DNA of 64,000 bases from a virus, in IMG/VR virus record IMGVR_UViG_3300044646_001937, positions 124,001 through 188,000 of that record; one strand, given 5' to 3'. Of the stretch, positions 9,187-16,332 are shown in pieces. The notes under the pieces are model-generated. The model did no database searches, was not told the DNA's origin, and worked only from the letters and a program-made list of their open reading frames with translations. Within the stretch, counting starts at the first letter, position 1. Every line of letters begins with the position of its first letter. The position numbers were made by a program, and so were the translations under genes.

Positions 9187-10629
9187 ATGTACAAGGGTCT
9201 AATTAAATTCAGCTCTACAGACGATTGGAATTGGGATGTCGATCCTGTTCAATTAATTCATAATGTAAATACACTCACAAAAGCAGGAGCAGATAACTCT
9301 GAGCTTAAGACAGAAAAGACAGCTGGGCAGACGGATGCTCTGGTAATTGCCCTTGGAGCTTACGAGGGTACAGGCGCAAACAGAAATGGAGATATTTTTA
9401 AAGAAGCAGAATGTTTAAAACATTACAAAACATTCATTAAATCAGGCAGTCGCAAGTCTGATGGATCATATGATGGAAGAGCTTTAAACAGACATCATAA
9501 GAACAAACCAACAGATCCTAAATACGGCAACATCAAAGCTGCGACGTACAATAATAAGATGAAGCGTATTGAGTTGGTTATTGGACTAGACAACGACAAG
9601 TGCGCAGAAGAAATTCAAAAGCTAGCAGAAGGAAAGCAGATCAATGTGAGCATGGCTGCCAAGGTTGCATATGATAAGTGCACATGGTGTGGACATGACG
9701 CTAAAACAGACAGCGATAGATGTAAGCACATCCCTAAAGATCTTGGTGAGATTAATAAGCGCGGAGAGATGTGTAGCATGGATAATATAGATCCTAAATG
9801 GTTCGAACTTTCTATTGTAGGAAGACCTGCAGACCGTATAGGTATGTCGCTAAAACTTGCTTCAGATAATAACTATATCAAGACAGCAAATGATTATAGA
9901 GACCTGTATCCAGGGTTTACAATTCCTGAAGAAGATAACACATTTCTAAACATCTCAAAATACGCAGATGAAAAAAGAAGCCTTGTCAAGAAACTCGCTG
10001 CAATTGAAAAGCATATTGACGGTGTGATGAAGTCTACGCCAGCAAACTCGAAAGATAAATACCTTAAAGAGCAGCGCTCTAAACTAAGCGAAGCAGATGG
10101 CATATCTGATGACACTATTGAGGAGCTTAGAAAGTTCGAACCATCAAAACTTTTAAAAGCACTAGCAGATCATGGCATTGTCTTCTCTCCAGAAGATTTC
10201 GTTAAATACTTATTTGGAGCAAAAGCTCTAGGGGCTAAGTCAGAAGATATGTTTAGTAAAATCAAGAAGCGCCTACCTTCGATGTTTTCAGACATGGACG
10301 AGTCAGGTGATGATGAAATGAACGATGATAAGTACGAACCTTCTGTGTCTGATATTATGCCTAAAGGTTTACTGAATATGGTCAAAGGACTTTTCGATGA
10401 TCATTCGCTATTTGACAAACCTTCCCATAATCGAATTATGAGAATTACTATTGTAAAAAAATCTCCAAAAGCTAGACTAGCTTTGAAAGAAGAGAATACA
10501 AAAGAGGCTGCAGTAGATGAATTATCTAGGCAATACAGTATATATAAATTGGCTGCATTACGCTATATCAACAGTCAAAACAAGCTAGATGAAGACACAA
10601 TCTTTAATGCTTTGATGCAAAACAGATAA
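9187..10629 (+). CDS. Prohead maturation protease with zinc-knuckle-like insert (480 aa)
   Basis: Likely cleaves scaffold and head proteins inside the prohead during capsid maturation. It shows the herpes/HK97-type prohead protease pattern: NRNGDIF at about residue 65, a His-His-Lys pair at 103-104 followed by PKYGNI, and a candidate nucleophile Ser155 in INVSMAAK. It closes with FELSIVGRPADR at about 206. Between Ser155 and that motif sits CTWCGHDAKTDSDRCKH (from residue 165), a CxxC...CxH knuckle as seen in related phage proteases. Residues 240-480 are a helical charged extension, longer than the protease domain needs, which may be a built-in scaffold or delivery segment. The catalytic assignment is by motif only. 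It is followed by a gene for an acidic helical protein, the usual place for scaffold. Confidence 0.82.
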   Translation: MYKGLIKFSSTDDWNWDVDPVQLIHNVNTLTKAGADNSELKTEKTAGQTDALVIALGAYEGTGANRNGDIFKEAECLKHYKTFIKSGSRKSDGSYDGRALNRHHKNKPTDPKYGNIKAATYNNKMKRIELVIGLDNDKCAEEIQKLAEGKQINVSMAAKVAYDKCTWCGHDAKTDSDRCKHIPKDLGEINKRGEMCSMDNIDPKWFELSIVGRPADRIGMSLKLASDNNYIKTANDYRDLYPGFTIPEEDNTFLNISKYADEKRSLVKKLAAIEKHIDGVMKSTPANSKDKYLKEQRSKLSEADGISDDTIEELRKFEPSKLLKALADHGIVFSPEDFVKYLFGAKALGAKSEDMFSKIKKRLPSMFSDMDESGDDEMNDDKYEPSVSDIMPKGLLNMVKGLFDDHSLFDKPSHNRIMRITIVKKSPKARLALKEENTKEAAVDELSRQYSIYKLAALRYINSQNKLDEDTIFNALMQNR

Positions 10630-10686
10630 AAAGTGCTTGGAACCTCCAACAAATTAAGATAACATTTAAGAACAAATTAACCCACT

Positions 10687-11817
10687 ATGTTAAACAAAAT
10701 ACTATCAAAACTCGCTGCTGAACAACCAATTGATCCTGCGGCTGCACCACAAACCGAAGAGATGCATGAAGCTGCAGAAACCCCACAGATGGAAGCAGCT
10801 GAGCACGCTCCAGGCGGATATGAAGAAGCTGGAGAAGGCGGCGGAGATGAGCTTGCACAGATCGAGCAATTGATTTCACAACTTTCCCCAGAAGAAGTTC
10901 AACAGCTGATTCAAGAACTTGAGGGAGGAGGAGCTGGCGCAGGAGGCGACGATACAGCCAACCTCTCGCAAGCAATTGAAGGACATCTCGCAGAAACGCC
11001 TGAAGCCTCAGTCCCTGAAGCTCCAGAAGAAAAGCAGGCAGCTCTTTCTTTTGTTAAGTCTGCGTCATACATTCATGGGTTTTTAAAGTACGCAACCGAT
11101 CAGGGTGTCGATATTCATCAGGCAGTTGACCTGTATGACAGTGCACTATCTCAAGCCATTCACGATCTCAAAGTAGCCTCTTTGAAAGGTAATCAGACAA
11201 AGCTGGATGTTGATAAAGACGGCAAAATCGAAGCATCTGATTTGGCAAAATTGAGAGCAGGCAAAGGCAAGACCGTAAAAAAGGCAAACGTCGGCGACGC
11301 CTTCACCGCAGCAGGAAGAGCTCTTCGAGGAGGTCTTCCTGACAACGTGACAGAAACATTACAGGGGTTACCTCAGCAGGGCGCAGAAGCATTGCGTGGC
11401 GTTGCCGATAAATTAGACCCAGGATTTTTAGAGCAATTAAAAGCGCAAGCCGGCAATGCCGTTAGTGGTGCGGGTAACTTTATGCGAGAGCATGGCATTG
11501 ATCCAACAATCGCAGCAGCGCTTGGCGGAGGTGCTGCTTTAGGCGCTGGAGGCATGGGGCTATACAAACATCTTACTCGTCCAAAGCAAGAGGAAGAAAT
11601 GAAGATGGCTTCTTACTACGATGGATTATTTGAAAGAGCTTCGGAATATGGTCTCTCCCCAGATGAAACGATTAAGCTTGCTGGCTGGTGGGACACTATT
11701 AAAGAAAAAATGCCCCAAAGAGCAGGAATTCCTGGAGCTGTAGGAGGACCCGCACCAATTCCAGGAAGAATGCCTGAAGGCAAGCCTGTTACAGGCGGCA
11801 CAGCTAAAGCTAAATAA
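10687..11817 (+). CDS. Acidic head-module protein with EF-hand/dockerin-like calcium loop (376 aa), possible scaffold
   Basis: Residues 10-110 are very acidic and Gln/Gly-rich, as in scaffold proteins. Residues 174-185 (DVDKDGKIEASD) match the EF-hand loop DxDxDGxIxxxD with Asp at position 12, followed by LAKL as in dockerins. I see only one complete loop. Two copies of a short helical motif shared with other genes here lie at about 122-150 (SYIHGFLKYATDQG) and about 310-337 (SYYDGLFERASEYGLSPDE). A glycine-rich hydrophobic helix lies at about 272-292 (AAALGGGAALGAGGMGL). Coming right after the protease, a scaffold or internal head role is reasonable. Calcium binding is predicted from the loop alone. 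Confidence 0.7.
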   Translation: MLNKILSKLAAEQPIDPAAAPQTEEMHEAAETPQMEAAEHAPGGYEEAGEGGGDELAQIEQLISQLSPEEVQQLIQELEGGGAGAGGDDTANLSQAIEGHLAETPEASVPEAPEEKQAALSFVKSASYIHGFLKYATDQGVDIHQAVDLYDSALSQAIHDLKVASLKGNQTKLDVDKDGKIEASDLAKLRAGKGKTVKKANVGDAFTAAGRALRGGLPDNVTETLQGLPQQGAEALRGVADKLDPGFLEQLKAQAGNAVSGAGNFMREHGIDPTIAAALGGGAALGAGGMGLYKHLTRPKQEEEMKMASYYDGLFERASEYGLSPDETIKLAGWWDTIKEKMPQRAGIPGAVGGPAPIPGRMPEGKPVTGGTAKAK

Positions 11818-11851
11818 CAAAAACAAACTATTTACACTGTAATAAAAAAAG

Positions 11852-11857
11852 TATAAA
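11852..11857 (+). promoter_or_regulatory. Candidate late-type promoter, TATAAA box
   Basis: TATAAA followed by ATC in the 64-base gap before the gene at 11882; the box ends 24 bases before the ATG. The leader between is A/C-rich and unstructured. No clear -35 element. Confidence 0.35.
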
Positions 11858-11881
11858 ATCAAACAATCAACAACCAAATAT

Positions 11882-12781
11882 ATGGCAAAACTAACAAAAC
11901 ACGCAGAAGTATTAAGTCAGCTCCACTCGATGGTTAAAAAGCAGGCAGAAGAAGCTCAGAAGAATATCTCCGGAGTTCCCGGTGGTGATGTTAAATCTGT
12001 AAGCGTTAGCGATCAGCATGAGTCGACTAACAAGAATTCTGTAGGTCCTGAAAATGTGGCGCAGGGTTATCACCAAAAGCCTTCCGAAGATTCCGCAGAG
12101 CCTCTCTCAGGGTCTAAGAGCGCTAGCGATCTTGGTGCAGAAATTCTGGACATCATCCGCAAGCAGGCAGATGCACAGGATTCCGTGACAGGTAAACCAG
12201 GTGACGTTAAGTCTGAAAGCGTTGGAGACGATCAGGAGAATGTTGATAAGAACAGCGTGAAACCCGAGAACAATAAGCAGGACTACAGCCAGAAAGGTTC
12301 AACTGACGACTCCAAGCCACTAGCCGGCGCCAAGAAGGCTGAAGTTGAAGAATTGGCCGCTAAGGTTGCCAGCTATGAATTAGGTCGTCAGTTTTGTGCA
12401 GCCCTTTTAAAGTCTGCATCTGACAGATTTGAACCTAACCAGGAAGAGCTTATGAAGGAAGCAGGTCGCCGTGATTTCGATCAGTTGATCGCGCAGGCTG
12501 CGTCTGAACTTGAAAGCACAGAAGAAGCCGAAAAGCAGGGAGCCGCACATTTTGATGAAATTACAAAGCAGGCCGCACTTAACAAGGCATTAGAAGAAAA
12601 TGCTCTGTTGACTCAGAAAATTGCTGAGTATGAAAACTATATCAAGACCGCCCAGGAGCAGTATCAAGCAGAAACAGCTGCAGCTGCAGCTCAAGAGCAG
12701 CAAGTCAAATTGGCTGAAGCTGTCGCCGATATTGTTTTGAGTAAGTTAAAGTCTGAAGTTGTCCCTGCTGCAGGAGAATAA
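11882..12781 (+). CDS. Repeat-containing acidic helical protein (299 aa), possible scaffold
   Basis: The N-terminal half has two imperfect copies of a block of about 55 residues (roughly 19-80 and 92-150). Each has a KQA helix, then G-(D)-VKS-SVxDxxE, NKNSV-PEN, a Tyr-x-Gln-Lys segment and a PLxGxK end. The second half is a charged coiled coil (ALEENALLTQKIAEYENYI) with a poly-Ala/Gln patch. No membrane segment or catalytic motif. Its composition and place between the protease and the capsid gene suggest scaffold or another transient prohead protein; this is inference. The ATG is preceded by AAATAT and has no Shine-Dalgarno site. Confidence 0.65.
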   Translation: MAKLTKHAEVLSQLHSMVKKQAEEAQKNISGVPGGDVKSVSVSDQHESTNKNSVGPENVAQGYHQKPSEDSAEPLSGSKSASDLGAEILDIIRKQADAQDSVTGKPGDVKSESVGDDQENVDKNSVKPENNKQDYSQKGSTDDSKPLAGAKKAEVEELAAKVASYELGRQFCAALLKSASDRFEPNQEELMKEAGRRDFDQLIAQAASELESTEEAEKQGAAHFDEITKQAALNKALEENALLTQKIAEYENYIKTAQEQYQAETAAAAAQEQQVKLAEAVADIVLSKLKSEVVPAAGE

Positions 12782-12796
12782 CTTTAGTTAGCGTTT

Positions 12797-12958
12797 ATGC
12801 CTGCTGACTCACAAACTAGTGATAGTATTGAGCAGCAGGCATTGAATGCTATAGCTCATTTACCTCCAGAGGATAAAAAGAAGATCCTCGAATATATCCA
12901 CAGCATCATTAATCTAGAAAAAGTTAAAAATGACCAAGGAAGCTCTACACAAGATTGA
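12797..12958 (+). CDS. Small protein (53 aa), unknown function
   Basis: A short open frame filling the gap after the repeat protein. It reads MPADSQTSDSIEQQALNAIA, then a helical PEDKKKILEYIHSI segment, and ends in TGA. It overlaps the next gene's ATG (12930) by 29 bases, which suggests coupled translation. The helical, acidic composition resembles its neighbours. It is too short for a family call, but gap filling and the overlap support a real gene. Confidence 0.5.
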   Translation: MPADSQTSDSIEQQALNAIAHLPPEDKKKILEYIHSIINLEKVKNDQGSSTQD

Positions 12959-13322
12959 AGAATTTGTCAAAATAGCTCTACATGAGATTAATGACCTTAG
13001 GCAGCAGCTAGCTGCCCAAACTACAAAGATTGCATCAGAAGAGCTGCAGAAGGACAAAGAATTGGAAAGCGCTTTAAAGAAAGCTGCTGAAGCTATGTAC
13101 AACTCAGACTTTATTAACGACGAAGAGGAAAAATTCACGTTTGTTAAAAAGGCTAAAGAAGATTCTAAGTACCTAGCAAGAGTTGTTGAGCGTGTGTGTA
13201 ATGCAGCTGATGTAGCTTACATGGGCAAAACAGCCAAAGTAAAATCCTCCAATCACTCTGATGACCCTGTGGTAAGGAGAGCCTTTGGTTACGATAATAA
13301 CTACAGCCTTTTAGACGAATAA
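12930..13322 (+). CDS. Helical small head-module protein (130 aa), unknown function
   Basis: An almost entirely helical, Lys/Glu/Ala-rich protein (KIEEFVKIALHEINDL, ELESALKKAAEAMYN). It repeats the K-x-A pattern common in this gene cluster. The C-terminal 25 residues are polar (HSDDPVVRRAFGYDNNYS). No recognised family. It begins inside the preceding small gene and its stop lies four bases before the next ATG. It is probably a minor head or scaffold component. Confidence 0.6.
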   Translation: MTKEALHKIEEFVKIALHEINDLRQQLAAQTTKIASEELQKDKELESALKKAAEAMYNSDFINDEEEKFTFVKKAKEDSKYLARVVERVCNAADVAYMGKTAKVKSSNHSDDPVVRRAFGYDNNYSLLDE

Positions 13323-13326
13323 TATT

Positions 13327-13746
13327 ATGAACAACACTCAGCAAGCATATGTTAACGGATTTATTAAAAGGGCAGCTGAAAACGGTTATTCTGAAGACGA
13401 AGCACTTAATCTGCTTAAGCAAGCAGCCGATCCAGCTAATGATGTGCAACCTGGCACAGCTTCTTTAATCTCTCCTGTAGCAGGAGGTTTATTGGCAGCT
13501 CAAGGGTTAGGCGCAATGGTCGGGCATAATTATGCACCTATTAGCGACAAAGAATTACGTGAAGAAATGGCCTACTCTGAAGATCCATCAATCAGCAAAG
13601 CTCTTAAGTATCTTTTAGTTCCTGGCTATTTCGGCTATCGCCAAGCTAAGAACCAAAGACTTGAGTCTGCTTACGATAAATACAGAGATGCGCAGCGTCA
13701 GCAAAACCCGATGATGGGACAGCAATCACAAATACAGCAATATTAA
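13327..13746 (+). CDS. Small protein with N-terminal shared helical motif (139 aa), unknown function
   Basis: Residues about 6-33 hold the clearest copy of a motif recurring in this window: GFIKRAAENGYSEDEALNLL followed by KQAAD. A hydrophobic Ala/Gly stretch at about 46-65 (SLISPVAGGLLAAQGLGAMV) could be a membrane or packing helix. The C-terminus is basic then Gln-rich. No recognised family. It is the last gene before the 153-base capsid leader. Confidence 0.6.
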   Translation: MNNTQQAYVNGFIKRAAENGYSEDEALNLLKQAADPANDVQPGTASLISPVAGGLLAAQGLGAMVGHNYAPISDKELREEMAYSEDPSISKALKYLLVPGYFGYRQAKNQRLESAYDKYRDAQRQQNPMMGQQSQIQQY

Positions 13747-13753
13747 AATATTG

Positions 13754-13899
13754 TTGACTATAGTAATTTTTTTTAACATAATATTTGTATAACTTTGCAT
13801 TAGAACATTTCTAGAAAACCTTGATCGGTAGCTGGGGTGGGAAGGCGAAGCGACAAAAACAACAACAAACAACAAAAACAAAATAGGAGATAGATAAAT
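13754..13899 (+). promoter_or_regulatory. Capsid-operon promoter region and CAA-rich leader with Shine-Dalgarno site
   Basis: The longest gene-free stretch in the window. It holds TTGACT at 13754 with TAATAT at 13779 (19-base spacing), and TAACTTTG at 13790-13797, which fits the Bacteroidota -7 consensus TAnnTTTG but lacks a well-spaced upstream TTG. A G-rich patch (13831-13851) is followed by an unstructured CAA-repeat leader. AGGAG at 13885-13889 lies 10 bases before the ATG, the clearest ribosome binding site in the window. The layout suits strong expression of the capsid genes. Confidence 0.45.
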
Positions 13900-14397
13900 A
13901 TGATTAACTTCAAAAAAGGACCCGCTCTTAGCTTGCACCAAGTAAATTTCATTGGTAAAGCTGTGGACGGCGAAGACATTGAAGCAGGCCATGTGGTTCG
14001 TCTAAATGATAACGATGGAGTTGTTGAAGTTCTCAAGGGCGCTTCCAGTTCCAGTGTTTCCAAAGACGCAGTCTACGGGTTTGCTATTAACAACCAAGAC
14101 GCAGGAGACGTTATCGAATCAGGTGTTATCGGTGTGTATGCACTTGATGGCGCTTCGGTGATCGAAACAGATAAGTTGCCAGAAGGTACAGTACCTAGCG
14201 ATTACGCTCTTGGCGCACAGGTAACCACAAATACCGCAGGTGAAATTATCACACTGCCTGGTGGGTTTACCGGTAAGGTGCTTGGTCAGGTTGAAGGTTA
14301 TCGCGACCTTCCAAAAACCAAGGAAATTATCGTTGACGGCAAAAAGGTCAAAGTTCAGGGACTTGTTTCCTTCTTGGGCATCAAACTCGCTAGCTAA
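13900..14397 (+). CDS. Head decoration-like protein (165 aa)
   Basis: A small beta-rich protein (DGEDIEAGHVVRLNDNDGVV, ending GLVSFLGIKLAS) placed immediately before the major capsid gene, the usual place for capsid decoration or stabilising proteins. Its sequence shows the Gly/Val/Asp-rich strands of such proteins and no membrane segment or enzyme motif. It has the window's best Shine-Dalgarno site and a dedicated leader, so it is probably made in large amounts. The decoration role is inferred from context and fold-like composition. Confidence 0.65.
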   Translation: MINFKKGPALSLHQVNFIGKAVDGEDIEAGHVVRLNDNDGVVEVLKGASSSSVSKDAVYGFAINNQDAGDVIESGVIGVYALDGASVIETDKLPEGTVPSDYALGAQVTTNTAGEIITLPGGFTGKVLGQVEGYRDLPKTKEIIVDGKKVKVQGLVSFLGIKLAS

Positions 14398-14425
14398 CCT
14401 TAACCAATAGATTAAAATAAAATAT

Positions 14426-15385
14426 ATGGAAAAAATCGCAAATCAAAGAGTGTTCAACGATACGTTCGTTGAAATGGTTAAAGCTGGCGAAGAAAAGAAG
14501 GCAGCAGTGTCTGCACAGTCTTTCACTCGCAACAAGCTTCGTGAAGAAAGCTTCACGGAAAAGATCATCACCCCTATCGACATCAGCAATGATGACCTCG
14601 ACAAGGCTGAGAATCCTGAGCTTCTTGTTAAGTGGAATGATCGTGAGCCTGATACTGCGCCTGCAGTGACAATCCCATTGGGTGTTGTTCCTGACATGTT
14701 CCAGTTCTCTGGTACTCGTTATCCTTCCTACTTCACTCGTATTACGAGTCCGAAGTTCAACAAGGACATCGACCAGCTCCGTAGCTATGATTACGACATC
14801 CGCGCAATCATGCTTGAGTTGAGCACCAAGGACATTGCAACCGAAATCGACACACGCTTTATGCAGCGCGTGGACAGCATCATCGGTCCAGTCAACGCAG
14901 CCAACACTCTCAACGGCATTGGGCTTCCACAGAATGTCACCATCAGCGGTGGTATTACTCGTGAAAACGTCGCAGAAGCATTCAAGGTCATTCAGCGCCT
15001 GAAGGTTCCATTTGGTCCCTCCCAGCCTGATGGCGGCGAAAGCAAGGGCGTTATGCTCATGAACAACGTCACTGCACAGGACTTCGTTAAGATGAGCCGC
15101 AGTGAAGTTGGTGGTGATCTTGCACAGGAAATGTGGGTGAATGGTCTCCCATCCAAGACTCTCTTGGGTGTTAAGCCGATCTACACAATCAAGCGTGACC
15201 TCGTCAAGGATGGCGAAATCTACTTGTTCTCTTCCGAAGAATTCTTCGGTAAGTACTACAGATTGCAGCCATTGACTGTGTTCATGAAGAACGAAGCATA
15301 CTTCTTGGAGTACTTCCAGTACATGAACCTCTCACTCGCAATCGGTAACGTGAAGGGTGTTGTGAAGGTCAGCTTCAACGCTTAA
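14426..15385 (+). CDS. Major capsid protein, HK97 fold (319 aa)
   Basis: The main shell protein. Length and layout fit an HK97-type capsid protein: N-terminal arm, a central alpha-rich region (DIATEIDTRFMQRVDSIIG), and a C-terminal strand-rich part with SKTLLGVKPIYTIKRDL and EFFGKYYRLQPLTVFMK, typical of the HK97 P- and A-domain boundaries. No long N-terminal scaffold domain is present, in line with separate scaffold genes upstream. Codon use differs from the neighbours: 13 of 15 Arg codons are CGT or CGC, against AGA elsewhere, as expected for a very highly expressed gene. Surprisingly there is no Shine-Dalgarno site; the ATG follows AATAAAATAT. An intrinsic terminator follows. Confidence 0.85.
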   Translation: MEKIANQRVFNDTFVEMVKAGEEKKAAVSAQSFTRNKLREESFTEKIITPIDISNDDLDKAENPELLVKWNDREPDTAPAVTIPLGVVPDMFQFSGTRYPSYFTRITSPKFNKDIDQLRSYDYDIRAIMLELSTKDIATEIDTRFMQRVDSIIGPVNAANTLNGIGLPQNVTISGGITRENVAEAFKVIQRLKVPFGPSQPDGGESKGVMLMNNVTAQDFVKMSRSEVGGDLAQEMWVNGLPSKTLLGVKPIYTIKRDLVKDGEIYLFSSEEFFGKYYRLQPLTVFMKNEAYFLEYFQYMNLSLAIGNVKGVVKVSFNA

Positions 15386-15412
15386 GCGATACTAGAGTTA
15401 GTGATTTAATGA

Positions 15413-15441
15413 GGGGACCCTTTAACCAGGGTCCCCTTTTT
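15413..15441 (+). terminator. Intrinsic terminator after the capsid gene
   Basis: A perfect 8-bp stem, GGGGACCC (15413-15420) with GGGTCCCC (15429-15436), an 8-base loop and a T5 run at 15437-15441. It ends the capsid transcript 28 bases past the stop codon. Confidence 0.92.
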
Positions 15442-15447
15442 AATGCC

Positions 15448-15481
15448 TTGATATGATGTTTAAATGCATTATAATAATCTT
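15448..15481 (+). promoter_or_regulatory. Promoter with TATAAT six bases before the ATG
   Basis: TATAAT at 15470-15475 with TTGATA at 15448-15453 (16-base spacing), directly after the terminator. The expected transcript start falls at or next to the ATG at 15482, so the mRNA may be leaderless. It shares the string AATCT before the ATG with the elements at 36734 and 63280. Confidence 0.55.
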
Positions 15482-15715
15482 ATGAATAACGAAAACATTC
15501 TAGCAGAGTTCGAAAGTTTCATTGAGAAATCAGCAATGGTGGCTCCTCAGCAATCTACAGGAACTAATATGCAGATGGAAGGATCTGAAGGCATTGCAAG
15601 CACACCAGCCATGGGTGCTCCACAACCAAGGATAATGCCTACAGGTAACTTCAATACAGGAGCGGGCGCACCTCCTCCACAAAAGGCTAAGGCATTAACC
15701 AACAAGCCTCAGTAA
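15482..15715 (+). CDS. Small Pro/Met/Ala-rich protein (77 aa), unknown function
   Basis: The ATG at 15482 is chosen over the one at 15464 because the latter lies upstream of and would be interrupted by the promoter box at 15470. The N-terminal helix (NENILAEFESFIEKSAM) has the K-x-A ending common to proteins of the head cluster. The remainder is disordered and rich in Pro, Gly and Met. It is the first gene of the connector block and is followed three bases later by the adaptor-like gene. No family. Confidence 0.6.
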   Translation: MNNENILAEFESFIEKSAMVAPQQSTGTNMQMEGSEGIASTPAMGAPQPRIMPTGNFNTGAGAPPPQKAKALTNKPQ

Positions 15716-15718
15716 TTC

Positions 15719-16165
15719 ATGGCTACACCAATACTCACAAGCGAGGAAGTGAGACTTTTCCTGCAGGACAGGGAAGAGTTAAATCCTCTTTTACTAGGAG
15801 TTAGATTTACTCCTGAAATGATCGAACAGGCAATGATCAACACAGTTGATTATTATAATCTAATGAACCCTCCCACAGGAGTAATGTATTCTCTAGAATC
15901 TTTTCCATACAGATCATTACTTCTATTAGGTACAGCTTCTTACCTCTTAAGATCAGGAGCCATCAATGAAGCTGCGAATCAGTTGTCCTATGCAGCAGAC
16001 GGTGTACAGGTTAACGACAAGGATAAAGCGCAAATATTCTCATCTTTAGCTCAGAGTTTACAAGCAGACTTTAAAGAACTGGGACAGCAGATTAAAATGA
16101 ATCAGAATATAGCTCAAATCTATGGAGTTAAGCATTCGGAATACATTTATCGTCGCAGATACTAA
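15719..16165 (+). CDS. Head-tail connector/adaptor-like protein (148 aa)
   Basis: Likely a neck adaptor joining the portal to the tail. It is helical, with FTPEMIEQAMINTVDYYNLM, then YRSLLLLGTASYLLRSG, NEAANQLSYAADGVQ and a C-terminal YGVKHSEYIYRRRY. Similar proteins occur between the capsid and tail genes of many large myoviruses, in the place of gp6/gp15-type connectors. The hydrophobic LLLLGTASYLL patch is a packing helix rather than a membrane segment. The stop overlaps the next start (TAATG). The family call rests on pattern and position. Confidence 0.6.
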   Translation: MATPILTSEEVRLFLQDREELNPLLLGVRFTPEMIEQAMINTVDYYNLMNPPTGVMYSLESFPYRSLLLLGTASYLLRSGAINEAANQLSYAADGVQVNDKDKAQIFSSLAQSLQADFKELGQQIKMNQNIAQIYGVKHSEYIYRRRY

Positions 16166-16332
16166 TGAGCGATAAAACATTAAAGCAAGGCATAACCCAG
16201 ATAGGAGAAGCCGCAAAGATACTTCAGAATAGGATAGTAGCAGCCAAAGCTAATCCATTTCTGGGATTTAAGCTGTATGTGAAGATACTCATTAAAAAAG
16301 CTAAGAATTTCGTTGGCACAAATCAATACTAA
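16165..16332 (+). CDS. Small basic protein (55 aa), unknown function
   Basis: A short open frame that exactly fills the gap between two genes: its ATG overlaps the preceding stop (TAATG) and its own stop abuts the next ATG. It reads MSDKTLKQGITQIGEAAKIL and continues as a basic amphipathic helix (GFKLYVKILIKKAKNF). Exact fit and overlap make it a likely real gene. Function unknown; position suggests a neck-related or regulatory peptide. Confidence 0.6.
   Translation: MSDKTLKQGITQIGEAAKILQNRIVAAKANPFLGFKLYVKILIKKAKNFVGTNQY

Noticed and set aside
15464-15715. ATG at 15464 as the start of the small gene
   Set aside because: It lies upstream of the TATAAT box at 15470, which fits better as a promoter for the ATG at 15482.
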